A program made the position numbers and the translations under genes. From Peromyscus leucopus (Eukaryota > Chordata > Mammalia > Rodentia > Cricetidae), in NCBI RefSeq assembly GCF_004664715.2, contig NC_051063.1, forward strand, positions 140,127,843-140,191,842: a stretch of DNA of 64,000 nt, written 5' to 3'. This document shows, one piece after another, positions 1-10,882 of the stretch; the first letter of the stretch is position 1, and the number at the start of each line of letters is the position of its first letter. The notes beneath the pieces were generated by a model. The model saw only the letters and a list, made by a program, of their open reading frames with translations, was not told the origin of the DNA and made no database searches.

Positions 1-80
1 TCATCTACATATCCATGAGCCCAACTGGCCTTTCAAGTGGGTGAGCAGATGCTATGATTCCCTAGGGGAATTTTTTTTTA

Positions 81-265
81 GTCCTTGAATTTGGGGAGTT
101 TGTTTCCTTGCAGACTGAAATTGATTTCTGAACCAAGAGGAGCATGTCCCTAGCCATTAGGTTCACTTATGTGAAGCGAAGAGGGTAGACTAGTGTACTG
201 GTAATTAACTATGTCGATCTGAATCTCTTAAACAACACATTCCGAAGCCAGAGCATGAATGCTGA
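81..265 (+). repeat. Arm A of diverged inverted repeat
   Basis: This segment matches the reverse complement of 2830-3006. A 46-base core from the 'ctgaaattga' stretch to 'agccattag' differs at only about four positions, and similarity continues at roughly four-fifths identity through 'taattaactatgt' and 'gaagccaga'. I do not recognise the family. It could be an unlisted ancient interspersed repeat present twice, or a local inverted duplication. Confidence 0.75.
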
Positions 266-2312
266 CCACCTTGCAGGGATTTCTTCTATGGATCCCTCGG
301 ACGCACGTACTGAGACCCCCAGTGGTGAGGGACACAAGGTTCTCACCACAGCAATCTGATTCACAGATGAACAGTGCATTTGGTAGGCGGTGAATGTTAG
401 GGAACTACGGGCTCCGAACCCTGTATCACTCATTCATTCTATTAAATAATGGGTCCATCTTTGGTGAATGAAAGAACTGGGGAGAGTGAACGGTGAGGTA
501 GGTTGAGAAACACTGCTCTGTCTCCAACAAGTCTTCAGGTGCATGGTGGGGTTCATGGAATCCAGCCATGGCCTTGGTGTCTGTTGCCAGAGGCTTCATG
601 TCGGGAAATGATGTGACTCGTCCGTTAACAGTGTGGGAGGGAGGTGGGATCTGGTGTGTGTGTCCAGGCTTGTGGCTGGGCAGAAGAGTAACCTGGAAGA
701 AAGAAAGACAACTTGGTAGATCCACCTCTTCCCCGGGGACAGAGACTCGGTTCAGCTATTGGAGGACTGTGTGACTTTGCTCCACAGCGTCCCTTATTGG
801 AGCCTCAGCATCCACATCTGCATCTGTCTCTCAGGACTGCAGAAAGAATGAGTGAGACGAGACTCATTAAGGGAATGGATGGGGATGCATGCAGCTATAA
901 TCCAGTGTTCTTAGATGATGATTCCAGTAGCTCAGGATGAAGTCAGACACACGATAGTGTCAGGCCCCCGATTTCCCACAGAACCATGTACACAGCCCTT
1001 CCTGGTTGTTACTTCCTTGGTCCTGCAGAAAGGGGTGAATAGAAGTTTGGGAAATGGTCTCTCCAGATTGAGGGAGCCAGTTCTTTCAGGTTCTTTGTTC
1101 TCCTAGCACTAGCTATTTGCTCTGACTTAGTGACAGTTATTCACTATTACTTTTCTTGCTAGTTACATGGCACCTTGTGAATCATTAGCTGCAAGGGTTG
1201 TGTTGTTGAGGGCTAAAGATGCCCAGTTCTTAGGACTCTGCCTGTCATGAGGGTCTAAGTCTGCAATCTCAGTGAGCAAAGATATTCCATCCTACAGGAG
1301 CAGTACAATAACACTGACCAATGAAGTAAGTATTCCTTCATGTGGACGCATGTGCACCTGGAAACATCTTGTGTGTAACACCAATTTGTTTGCATCCAGA
1401 CACTGGCCTGAGCCACTCTGACGGATCTGCCTCCCTTTAACTGATGATGTTCATCCTGACCCTGGAGCACCGGGAACAACTGGGAAGAGGTGAAAGGAGG
1501 CTTATAGAAGAGATGTTATGACGAGGAACTGGTTCGTGAGATTATCACAGCTGGGCAGTCCCACTCTCTGACATCTGGATAACTAGGGAGGTCAATGACA
1601 CAATTCCATCCAAGTCAGAAGGCCCAAGAACCAGGGGAGCAGTTGGTGCATCCTGCACATTCTAGTGTTGAGGCAAGAGAGTAGGGTGGGGAGTGGCATC
1701 TGGAAAGCCTAAAGCAGAAGCTGCAGAATGGTAAGCTGAGGTAGGCACTGGCAATCACCAACCAGTTCATGCTATTGCCAGGGATACAGGGGCACACCAG
1801 AGTAGCCAAAAGGAATGTGTGGGTTGTTATAATACTAAAATGCATGCTTCAGAGTGGAGATTTAAGATACCAAGGAGACATGGAATGATGCACAAAGTTG
1901 TAGGTAGCATTTCATGTAGCAGATCATATGCAGAAAAACCTACTCAAATGAAACAAAAAACTCTCATTAGGGATGTAGGGACCTTAGAGCCCACCCCTAC
2001 TCTATCTAGGCTCCCACAAAGAAGCAAGCAAGCAAGCCAGTGAGATTAGTGGATTCTTCCTTGTGTTTTCCTCTGATCATCCCTTGATGGATTGGATGGG
2101 ACCTGCCAATACTGGATGAAGATGGATTGTCCTTGCCTAGTTCACTTATTTAAATTCAAATCTCACCCTGAAGTATGGTCACAGACACACCTGGAAATAA
2201 CCTTAAATCAGGGCACACCATGGCCAGTCCAACTGACAAGAACACCAGCCACCATAATGTTTCAGAGTTCACATTCCTTTTGGTTTTCAGCGTGTGTAAG
2301 AATCACTTGGAG
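266..2312. other. No recognisable feature (unique-looking DNA)
   Basis: About 2 kb with no SINE, LINE, LTR or simple repeat that I can identify and no convincing reading frame. Short open frames here lack coding character. Probably intergenic or intronic sequence with repeats too decayed to see by eye. Confidence 0.5.
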
Positions 2313-2540
2313 GGACTGGAGAGCTGGCTCAGCAGTTCAGAGCACTAGCTGCTCTTCCAGAGAACCCAAATTTGATTTCTAGCACCCCTAAAGCAGCTCA
2401 TAACCATCTGTAACTTCAGTTCCAGGGGCTCCAATACCTTCTTTTGGCCCCCACAGGCAGTAGACATGTATGTGGTGCCACAGACATGCATGCAGGAAAA
2501 CACTCATACACATAAAAATGCATTAAAAATATATGAATCT
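2313..2540 (+). mobile_element. B2-clade SINE (B3-like)
   Basis: A tRNA-derived head ('ggactggagagctggctcag') is followed by the B3 body ('agcagctcataaccatctgtaac' type) and an A-rich tail ending at 'cattaaaaatatatgaat'. It is non-coding and was mobilised by L1 machinery. A B1 was inserted directly into or after its A-rich tail. Confidence 0.85.
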
Positions 2541-2752
2541 AGCCGGGTGGTGGTGGCACACGCCTTTAATCCCAGCACTCGGGAGGCAGAGCCAGGTGGA
2601 TCTATGTGAGTTCGAGGCCAGCCTGGTCTACAGAGTGAGACCCAGGAAAGGCACAAAGCTAAACAGAGAAACCCTGTCTCGAAAAACCAAATTATATATA
2701 TATTATATATTATATATATATATTATATAATATAATATATTATATATTATAT
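2541..2752 (+). mobile_element. B1 SINE with (TA)n-expanded tail
   Basis: A full-length B1 (7SL-derived) begins 'agccgggtggtggtggcac' and ends 'ctgtctcgaaaaacc' near 2688. Its tail is expanded into a TA-rich tract (about 2690-2752). The 12-base target duplication 'aaatatatgaat' sits immediately 5' (2527-2538) and 3' (2753-2764). The 3' half is the cricetid-type variant ('ccaggaaaggcacaaagc'). Little divergence from consensus suggests a fairly recent insertion. Confidence 0.93.
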
Positions 2753-2829
2753 AAATATATGAATATAAATCATCTGGATAGAATGTTCCAGAAATAAGTG
2801 CAAGATCCTAGATACAAGAGCGCTAGACA

Positions 2830-3006
2830 GAACAGTCTGGCTTCAGAATTTGATTTTTAGGAGATTCAGATTCACATAGTTAATTATCAGTAGTCTAGCC
2901 CACCTCTTCATTTCACACAAGGAAAGCTAATGGCTAGGGACATGCTCCTCTAGGTTCAGAGATCAGTTTTAGTCAGCAACAAAGCAAAAGTCTCCAACTC
3001 AGGAAC
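2830..3006 (-). repeat. Arm B of diverged inverted repeat
   Basis: Reverse-complement partner of 81-265, with a spacer of about 2.56 kb that holds the B3-B1 pair. Indels are few and the core 'agaggagcatgtccctagcc' (read on the minus strand) is shared exactly. See the findings for its interpretation. Confidence 0.75.
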
Positions 3007-3609
3007 GAAAAGAATTCCAACCAAGGCACATGGAGACGGTCCCAAGCTTTTCATTTGAGCATTTCCGGCCGTTGGCAAGGGAATTCATTAACTAATACCA
3101 CACAGCTGGCACAGGAAGGCACTGACTGGTCCGAGTTACCTGGCTGCTTATGCAATTCCTCCTAGTAAGTTTTCTGTTTTGTTTAGAGTCGTTGAGGTGA
3201 GGAGAACAGACTCCACTGAAGTCAGTGCCGTCTCTCAGTGAGTGGATGATTCGCACATAACTCCCAAAGTTCACGCTTCCTGTGTTCACAAGTTTATACT
3301 TTTCATTTTCCTTCATTGAGGAGGTTTCGTGGCTAGCCCCTCTCCCTGCACTGGGCTCTGGCACAGCTTCTCAGAGTCGCTGTGGGGATTCCTTCATTGC
3401 CCTGTGTGTTTGATTTTAGTCTGAATTGTGCCTAGCAGACACTTAGCCTATCCCGGTGAGACCGTACTGTGGTAGCTGGCTCACTCAGTGTAGCCAAAAG
3501 CCGTGTAACTTCCTGGGGAAGAGGAGTTGTTAGTTAACTGCCTGGGAATACCTACTCCCTGGTGTAGCCAGGTTCACCTACCCTCGGCACCTTTCTTACA
3601 TCTTCAATT
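3007..3609. other. No recognisable feature
   Basis: No repeat or reading frame that I can assign. A 90-codon minus-strand open frame (3092-3364) lacks recognisable motifs and I treat it as chance. Confidence 0.45.
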
Positions 3610-3850
3610 GAAAACCAAAAAGGTCCGTTGCTCTGAACGGTGAATTCGGATGACTGCCTTATTATTAGCACACACCGCCTTCGCAGGCAAACGATTTGCA
3701 CTGTGATTAAATGCAAATGATGTTGAAGGATGATTAGCCCACGTGGTGTGTGAGCACTGGGTTTAATCAGCAGCGGTATTCATCCGATTTTCTCTCGGCT
3801 TCACGCTGGGCACCTGATCAGTCAGGCTGCCTTGCTGCGGGAGGGCTGGA
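3610..3850. promoter_or_regulatory. Candidate conserved non-coding element
   Basis: Unique, repeat-free sequence, dense in transcription-factor-like words: an octamer 'atgcaaat' next to 'gattaaatg', several 'gatta'/'taatc' homeodomain cores, an E-box 'cacgtg' and CpGs retained in an AT-rich context. This texture is typical of vertebrate developmental enhancers. It is inference only, as no alignment was possible. Confidence 0.4.
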
Positions 3851-3894
3851 CTTCAACCCTTGCCTGGGTTTTAGGTGGGAAGAAAATAAGCATT

Positions 3895-4485
3895 CATAGT
3901 TTGAGGATGCTTGTCAAGTTTTATTTTTAACTGATATACGGAGACAAAATCAGCCATATGAATGAGGTTGCGATACATGTATATATTGTATAATGTTAAA
4001 AACAAGTTAAGCTTATGTAGCTTAAATGCAACATTTCTCTATGGCAGAAGTTCTTAAAATATTTCTCTGCTTCTTGGAATATTACTAATTATCACTAGTT
4101 AGTATCACAGTGGTGAGCTCACTCACCACTCACCAATGGCACCTCAGGGGCTTCTTGTTCTTGTCTATCTGTAACTTGGTGTTTCTTCATCACCCTTCCT
4201 CCCATACTTTTCTCAGCCTCTGGTTACCGCCATTCTATGTGATCAACTTCATTAGACTGGGCATAGGAGTGAGATCTCATGGAACCCCCTTACTGCGGCT
4301 GTCTTATTCCATCTCACACAATCATGCCCATCCCTGTCCTTGTTGCTGCAAATGATAGGAATTCATTCATTTGTTACATGGTTTAATAGCAGTCCACTGT
4401 GGAGATGTACCGTATTTTCTTCATCCATTCATCAGCTGATGGCCACGTGGGTTATTTCAACCTCTTGACTCGTGAGTCTTTAACC
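3895..4485 (-). mobile_element. Ancient L1 (L1M-type) fragment
   Basis: Read on the minus strand, this resembles the 3' region of old mammalian L1s. Recognisable landmarks on the plus strand are 'gatacatgtatatattgta', 'cagcctctggttaccgccatt', 'gttgctgcaaatgatagga' and 'ttcttcatccattcatcagc', in the order expected for a reversed L1M. It is highly diverged and non-coding. Confidence 0.65.
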
Positions 4486-4500
4486 TGAGGGTTCAGGATT

Positions 4501-4525
4501 CAAACAAACAAACAAACAAACAAAA
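4501..4525. repeat. (CAAA)n microsatellite
   Basis: About six CAAA units that follow the L1 fragment directly. Confidence 0.9.
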
Positions 4526-5476
4526 ACTTAAGGTAAAGAGAATTGTGTTTGTGCTTAAAGACTGCATAACCATTTCCCAGCAGTAAGGGAAGAATGCTTT
4601 TTCCTGAAAATGACATTACGGATAGGGCTGTGGCATTTGTAAGCATAGTGGACATGGGTGGCCTGGTTTTGTGTGAGTTCACAGCTTAGCAACCAAGTCA
4701 AGTGTTTAGATTTATCTGCTACATCCAGCATGGCTCCAGGGGCAGACCTGACAAGAGAGGTAAGGGAATGAAGAAAAGACAAACGCAGACAGAGACAAAT
4801 CTGGGACTGGGTAGTCTGGGCTCTCACATGGAGAAGCCACAGCACCCCAGAAGCTCAGTGTTCACTATATCCAGTTGAACAGAGAGGCAGGTTATTGTGT
4901 GCAGCTGGACAAGGAGGTGGGGTTATTACATACAGATAAACAAGTGGGCAGGTTTATGGTATACCTCAGAATCTAGGAGGCAGATTTGTCTCTGGGGGGG
5001 GGGGAACAGCTTCAGGCCATAAATACCCAACGTGAAGCAGGCTATCTTGAACATATTCTGCATACACTGTTAATACTTGAACTTGGTCCCCAAGGAAGGC
5101 TTTGCTGTGATTGCTTACTTACCCCAGGGGGAGGTCTTTGCCTTTTCTCCATGGCTCAGAGTCATTTTTGGCCCTTGATATGACCAGCTCTTGTTGACAG
5201 CACTCATTCACTCAGGACTTTACTCACTCAGGGTTTTCTCCGCCCCCTAAGTTCATCTATTGTATAAGATTCTTTCTTAACATTAATAGCACTACCTTGC
5301 TCTGCAAAACCTCATGGGTAAGGTTCTATCTGGGATGTCTTGCATGTATTTTTTTCACTTAACTCTTATGACATTTCATCATCCCCCCAATGAAACTATT
5401 TGCTGGGTGACCTAATTAACTTCTTCTAAAAGGAAGAAATCACAAATATCTCTTTCTGATGGATGCCTGAGTTGCT
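4526..5476. other. No recognisable feature apart from a G11 run
   Basis: No assignable repeat or gene. A run of eleven G (about 4994-5004) is the only marked local feature. Confidence 0.45.
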
Positions 5477-5881
5477 TGTGACAAACTTTCTCATCAGACT
5501 TTCTTGGACTTCTAGCCCACAAATAATGAAACAGAGACTTATTATTAATTATGAAAGCTTGGGCTTAGCTTAGACTTTTTGCTAACTAGTTCATATAAGT
5601 TAATTAACTTGTTTCTATTCATCTACATCCTATCATGTGGCTCAGACATACAGTACAAAGTACCTCTGCTTTGTACTGTATGTCCGACTTCTTCAGAGTC
5701 TTATCGGCATCTCTCTGGCATAATTTGCACACCTAGATTCCTTCCACTCTTCCTCTCTCTCCCCGGAAATCCCACCCACTTCTCCTGCCTAGCTATTGGC
5801 CATTCAGTTCTATATTACACCAATCAGAAGGTGCCTTAGGCAGAGACACATCTTTACAGTGTGCACAAATACTCCACAACA
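5477..5881 (-). mobile_element. LTR of rodent endogenous retrovirus-like element
   Basis: On the minus strand it starts 'tgttgtggag'. The plus strand contains 'cttattattaattatgaaag', 'ctagctattggcc' and 'ttacaccaatcagaag', all hallmarks of a very common cricetid LTR-like repeat. The 3' boundary on the plus strand ('ccacaaca', 5881) is clear. The left boundary is approximate, with imperfect flanks gttgct / gtagtt as a possible 6-bp duplication. A perfect 16-bp inverted repeat lies inside it. Confidence 0.7.
5645..5684. repeat. Perfect 16-bp inverted repeat (hairpin)
   Basis: The arms 'gacatacagtacaaag' (5645-5660) and its exact reverse complement (5669-5684) are separated by 8 bases. It lies inside the LTR at 5477-5881. 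Confidence 0.95.
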
Positions 5882-6577
5882 GTAGTTTGTGAAGAGATCA
5901 AACCATGTCCTGCTTCAAGGTACTCCATATTTGCATAGTGGTATGCGTCTACTGTATGCCTTGTCCTTACTGACTTTAAACGATGTAACCCCCTCAACAT
6001 GGGTCACAGGAGAAAAGGGACACCTAACACTGGACTGCAGTGGCACTCACTGGCCCATCATCTGGCTGTACCTCATATGCTTCTTGGGATATATAAATGA
6101 TGAGCTTCCAACTCAGTCCCCAAGACTTCAGGTGAGTGAGGTCCCCCAGCCTGACTTGGCTCCCTCATACTGAACTTCCTTCAGTCCAGACCCATTGCAC
6201 CTTGAATCAGCTCTGTCCTTTGGCAGCCAAGAACGTTCAGTGATTGGGTTTGACACTTGAACACTCTAGCTAACCCCCTGCAATGACTCTCTTTGCCCCT
6301 GTCTCACACGCCTCTGTCCCTGCTTTCACTAGGTTCCTTTGAACTTTGCATCCCATTTAACTGTCCTTGGCCATTCTGTAATTTTTATATCCTTGTTTGA
6401 TGAGACTTGATATTGAATCATGAAGATTGGAATGGAATAAAAGAATCTGTTTGCCAATGGTGAGTAGTGCCAAGGGAAATCAATAATATTTGATGACTTA
6501 GACCTGGGGAAATCCAAAGTGCTTGTAAGTTTATTATCCAGTAAACAGTTAACGTGGAGAGATGCAAGTGTTACTTT
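5882..6577. other. No recognisable feature
   Basis: No assignable repeat or coding sequence. Confidence 0.4.
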
Positions 6578-6995
6578 TGGTATTAATTACTTTTCTTCCC
6601 GCCTTGACCAAATACCTACTAAGGAGCGACTTCACGGAGGGAGGATTTGTTTTGGCTGGTGACATTAGGGCATAGTCTAACAGGGTTGGGGAGGTACGGT
6701 GACAGGTGATGGGTTGGGTTGGGTTGGCAGGAGCAGGAGGCTGCTTGCTCACTTCTCTGTGGATCAGGCAGTGGAGGGGGCAGGAGCAGGAGGCTGCTTG
6801 CTCACTTCTCTGTGGATCAGGCAGTGGAGGGGGCAGGAAGCAGGGCTGAGCCTGCAGCCCAGCACAACCTCGGCTCCAGCTGGGATCCATCTCTCAAAGG
6901 TTCTTCAGTCACCTGTAACAGTGCTACCAGGTAGGGACCACGTATTCTCAAACACACGAGCCTGCAGGGCGGGGGCATATCACACGCAAACTAGA
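6578..6995 (-). mobile_element. MaLR-like LTR, diverged
   Basis: The plus strand begins 'tattaattacttttcttcc' and continues 'ttgaccaaatacctactaag', the reverse of the MaLR LTR 3' end. It ends with sequence matching the reversed start ('catatcacacgcaaactag'). It contains a perfect 53-bp tandem duplication (6728-6833). Boundaries are approximate. Confidence 0.6.
6728..6839. repeat. 53-bp exact tandem duplication
   Basis: Two identical 53-base units (6728-6780 and 6781-6833), starting 'caggagcaggaggctgcttg', are followed by the first five bases of a third. Zero mismatches inside an old, diverged LTR imply a recent event. Confidence 0.97.
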
Positions 6996-7774
6996 ATATC
7001 ACTCATGGCATTGACACAACTTGCACTGTGTGTTTACTACGTGACCTTCCCGTGATCTGGTACTAGATGGACAGAAAGAACTGTGCGGCCTGATACTCTA
7101 GACAGTTGCCAGACACAGAGTTAAAGTTGGCTCTCTGAAGCCCATGCGATGTTTTCAGACTGAAAAGATCTCTGCCGATGAAACATGAGACTTCTGTCTG
7201 TAGACAAACTCTTCATCCCACTGTCCTCAGACAGAGGGATGAGGGATTAAAAGAAAACAAAACCCCTCTAATATCAGTATTTCAAACATGGGGCATATTC
7301 TGGCAAACCTTTTGATGAAATCCCTAACAGTCTTTGAGGCTACTGGCTGAAGAATTGTGAGCAGTCTTGAGTGGGAAACCTCGCTCCCTTTTGACCACAT
7401 CATCTTTTCTTCTTGAAAAGACAATTCTGGTGGCTTCACAATGAAACCAATGCCTACTGGTGTCAGTGGCAGATGATGAAAAGGGAGTCATTCATACACA
7501 AGTGGGAACTGGAATGTCAGCTTGTGCTCCAGAGCATCTGGGGTTCAATTCCCTTCCTCCCAAGGCTAGGGCTCTAGTTTCCTCTCCAGGATGTCAACAG
7601 CAGGAGGTGGTGGGTTACCATGGAGAGTAGACTTTTAAAATGTGCTTGCTCCAATGGCTCTGTTTAGCTAACTGGTTCCTTTTAGACATGGGCAATAAAG
7701 AGGAAATAATAGCTGGGATGATCTTGTGTTGACTTGAGCAGGGAAAGATAGACTTTTTATTTCTTTAGTGTTTG
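6996..7774. other. No recognisable feature
   Basis: No clear repeat or gene. A short stretch near 7525-7560 ('gagcatctggggttcaattc') faintly resembles a B2 promoter box but is too decayed to call. Confidence 0.4.
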
Positions 7775-7787
7775 TGTGTGTGTGTGC

Positions 7788-7861
<74 letters not shown>

Positions 7862-7917
7862 CAGAGAGAAAGACAGAGACAGAGAGAAAGACAGAGACAG
7901 AGAGATAGAGAGAGATC
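7775..7917. repeat. (TG)n-(GA)n-(GACAGA)n microsatellite
   Basis: A short TG tract leads into about 30 GA units, then about three 20-base higher-order units of the type 'gaaagacagagacagagaga'. The open frames on both strands are low-complexity products of this tract, not genes. Confidence 0.97.
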
Positions 7918-8380
7918 ACCATGACTGTTATTTTTTCCAGAGATTTTGGACACTGATGCCCACCCACATGAAGCAAGGAATTTTAGATCAGTTCATTTTC
8001 CTGAATCACAAAGCATATATCCCAACAGAGCGTGAGAATCTCAGTGTTGTATGGATCCTCTGTAGGATCCCTTTAAGCCTGTTTGTATTTAGTGATTGAG
8101 TTGGGCTCAGGCTGAATGGGTCCTGCTGTCCTTACAACAGTAAATAGTATAGGTTTTCTGAAGTTAGAAACATACATACATTGCAAGCCAAACCAGTCGC
8201 TGTGAGGGCAGCCCTGTGTATCCACAGAACTCAGAGAAGACTCACAAGTTGTCTTCCTGATGGTTTTCTAAAGTAGGTGTGAAACACTTGCACAGATAAA
8301 GCCAAATCTTCCCGTTCCTCCAACTGATCCGTCACCTGAACTTGAACCTTCACTGAAGTACTTGAAAGCTTTGATGAAAA

Positions 8381-8720
8381 CATCTTTCCCGTCTCAAAAT
8401 AGAAATGCAAATTTTTGAAAGCCCTGACGATTTTTAAATGAAAATTTCTGGAATGTCAAAGTGAATTATCACTGTTGGAGGCATCTGTACGCTTGTATAG
8501 CAATGTGAAGTTTCCCCGGCTCTCTTAGAAGCCAAAAATCTCTTTAAAATTAGACTTGTACTCATGGTTATTGGTTTAGCATAGAGAAAACACTTTGAAT
8601 CTCTGGAAAGAGCCTTTGAAATTTCAAAGTGTTCTCCTTATGGCCTATATACAAGAACACTCTGCACTTAGGGGCATGTTTGTGTTCCTTTATACCGCTC
8701 TCATCCTGATTTTAAAAATA
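8381..8720. promoter_or_regulatory. Candidate conserved non-coding element
   Basis: Repeat-free AT-rich sequence with 'aaatgcaaat' (octamer-like), 'ctggaatgtc' (TEAD-like), 'tgaattatcact' and an isolated CpG. The composition suggests constraint, but this is only an impression without alignment. Confidence 0.25.
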
Positions 8721-8892
8721 AATCAGAAAAAGTAAATTAGCACCTATGATTTCCTTAACACCTGGGACTTCACAATTTTGTGAACACTTTATATCTTACT
8801 TTAGGATTTATTTTGAGTGGGAAACAGTCTTTTTGTCTTATAAAGGAGCTTGATTAAGATAAACTAGCTCTGGTCACTTGAACAGTGCCTTG

Positions 8893-9078
8893 TGGGAACT
8901 GGGGATGCAGTTCAGTTGGTACACTTCTTGCCTAATATGCACAAAGCCCTAGGTTTGAGCCCCAGGACCACATAAAACCAAACATGGTGGTGCATACCAG
9001 TAATTGCAGTGTAGTAAATGCTGCCTGAAAAAACGAACCAACCAACACACAACAAAATAAAACGAAAACAGAACAAAT
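8893..9078 (+). mobile_element. ID-B1 composite SINE (B4 class) with A-rich tail
   Basis: An ID-type tRNA head ('ggggatgcagttcagttggt' ... 'ccctaggtttgagccccag') is followed by a short B1-like part ('aaacatggtggtgcatacca') and an A-rich tail. It is old and diverged. Confidence 0.75.
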
Positions 9079-9079
9079 T

Positions 9080-10040
9080 CCATTTTGAGGAACGGAGGAC
9101 AGCGTATATGGAAAGTGTTAGTCGTTGGTAGTGTTTTCTTTTGCCTCTTATTATTTGCTAAATAAAAATTACCAAAGGCTGTTGTTTTGGATCAAGCTCC
9201 TGCACAGGCTAAAAATTGAAATGGAGTCACTCCCGCTTTAGACAACAAAGTGAAATCAAACTCTTTGACCTTGCAAGGAGTCAGGATTTGGGGGTAAGAG
9301 CCACATTTTCCACATAGGTCAGCTTCAGTTGACATTAAGTTCTCTTCTTCTGCGTCACCCACAGATGTAACTGAAAATAACCCAATAGTAACACATTAAA
9401 GAATTGCTCTGTCTCTCTGTGGTTAGTTACTTTGAAAGAACTAATCTGCTCTTTTCCCTTTTGGTTTGTTCAATTTCACTTTCTTCTGAACATTTCTGTC
9501 TGTGAAGCCAACCTCTTCTGAGAAATCATCAGTTTTATAGAGCTTCCCTGAGAAAACACACCCCAAATCGCCCATATTGTACACAGTGTATGGTTCGTAC
9601 TGGCCTGCCATTATGGTCCTCAAGCCCATTCCATGGGTCCAACAGACAAGCACCTGGCAGATCCCAGCTTCATAGTCATTTGGTTTCTCAACCTGTGCTT
9701 CCTTATTAGCAAATTTCACTAACGTTAGAATGGAAAAAACTCCAGGTCAAGAATAGATTCTCTGGCCTGTGTGAAGACCCCACTGACAGTCCAGGGGTGC
9801 TGGATTATTCACTTGGCCAGAGGACCACCCTTAGGAGGACAGGCTTGCCGTAAGCCATGCTAAAGAGATGGTGGAATAATGAACCCTTTAATGAGATACT
9901 GTACTTTTCCATCTCCAAATCTCCACCCCCTAGTGCAGTAGCTTACCAGGCTGTAGCCATGTAGCTTTGTAAGTCTATCTACTATTATGGGTTATTCAGA
10001 AAAGCATAGTCTCTTCTCCTTTCCTCCTGTCTCTTCATGT
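9080..10040. other. Unassigned; contains one coding-like open frame
   Basis: No interspersed repeat that I recognise. On the minus strand 9719-9441 is an uninterrupted 92-codon frame ending in a lysine-rich tail (...KKVKLNKPKGKRAD). I do not recognise the protein and see no splice or promoter context. Chance frame or a fragment of a processed pseudogene are both possible. Confidence 0.2.
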
Positions 10041-10270
10041 TTTATAAAGATTTACTTCATTTTACCTTATGTGTAGGAGTGTTTTGCCTGCCTGTATGGA
10101 CCTGCACTACATACATGGAGCAGCCACAGAGGCCAGAAGAGGCTATCAGTTCCTCTAGAGCTGGAGTTGTAGGTCATTATGAGCCACCATGTGGGTGCTG
10201 GGAACCAAACCCAGGCCTTTTTGAAGGACCAGCCACTTCTCTTAACCACGAGTCACCTCTGCAGCCCCCC
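10041..10270 (-). mobile_element. B2-clade SINE (B3-like)
   Basis: Reverse-oriented B3. The plus strand reads A/T tail 'tttataaagatttacttc', body 'gagctggagttgtaggtc' and 'catgtgggtgctgggaac', then the reversed tRNA head 'cttaaccacgagtcacctc' and 'gcagcccc'. Confidence 0.85.
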
Positions 10271-10530
10271 AGCCATGTCTTTTTAAAGCATACTTCCTTT
10301 TACACTTTGCGTATCCCCAGGTGGACTTCCATACTCTTCCTCAAAAGTTTCCTTCGCTGCCATGTGGCTGCTTGTGGCCAGGTGCCTGACTTCTACGGCC
10401 GCTTACATGGCATTTCCCCCTCCTTCCTTTCCCAATCTCAGCTGTTGAGATTTACATCTTGCCTATCTTGGAGGTTTCTCTTTAGACTCTGATAAAATTG
10501 GTTTTGAGCTTCTGTTTGAGTCCATTGTTA

Positions 10531-10572
10531 ATTTATTATTATTACTATCATCATCATCATTATTATTATTAC
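10531..10572. repeat. (ATT)n/(ATC)n triplet microsatellite
   Basis: Imperfect ATT and ATC triplets over about 40 bases. Confidence 0.9.
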
Positions 10573-10882
10573 TGAGACTAAGAACTCCAAGAGGGGACTC
10601 CAATTTCCACTCCCTCACCAGGAGGGAGTATCATGCCTGTCAGAAAATAGATGAGGAAACAGTTACATGTATAGTCAACAGATGTCTTGCAATGGTCTCC
10701 ATTCCCTTGGCTGGAACTACGGAGGCTGGACTGGCCACACTGGGATGACGAGGGGAGCTTGCTTCCCTGTTCACTGTCGGCTGCTGCTGCTGGGAGCGAG
10801 AGTGCGAAAGGTAGCCTGGTAAAACCCTTTGCTCTTCCCCCTCAAAGGCACATATGCTGCTCCTCTTTGACTAATAATTCTA

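Noticed and set aside
7668..8099. Overlapping open frames (up to 107 codons) on both strands over the GA tract
   Set aside because: Products are repeats of L/S or R/E encoded by a microsatellite; no gene evidence.
8893..8970. Possible tRNA gene from A/B-box-like words
   Set aside because: It is the tRNA-derived head of an ID-B1 SINE with an A-rich tail, not a mature tRNA with acceptor stem.
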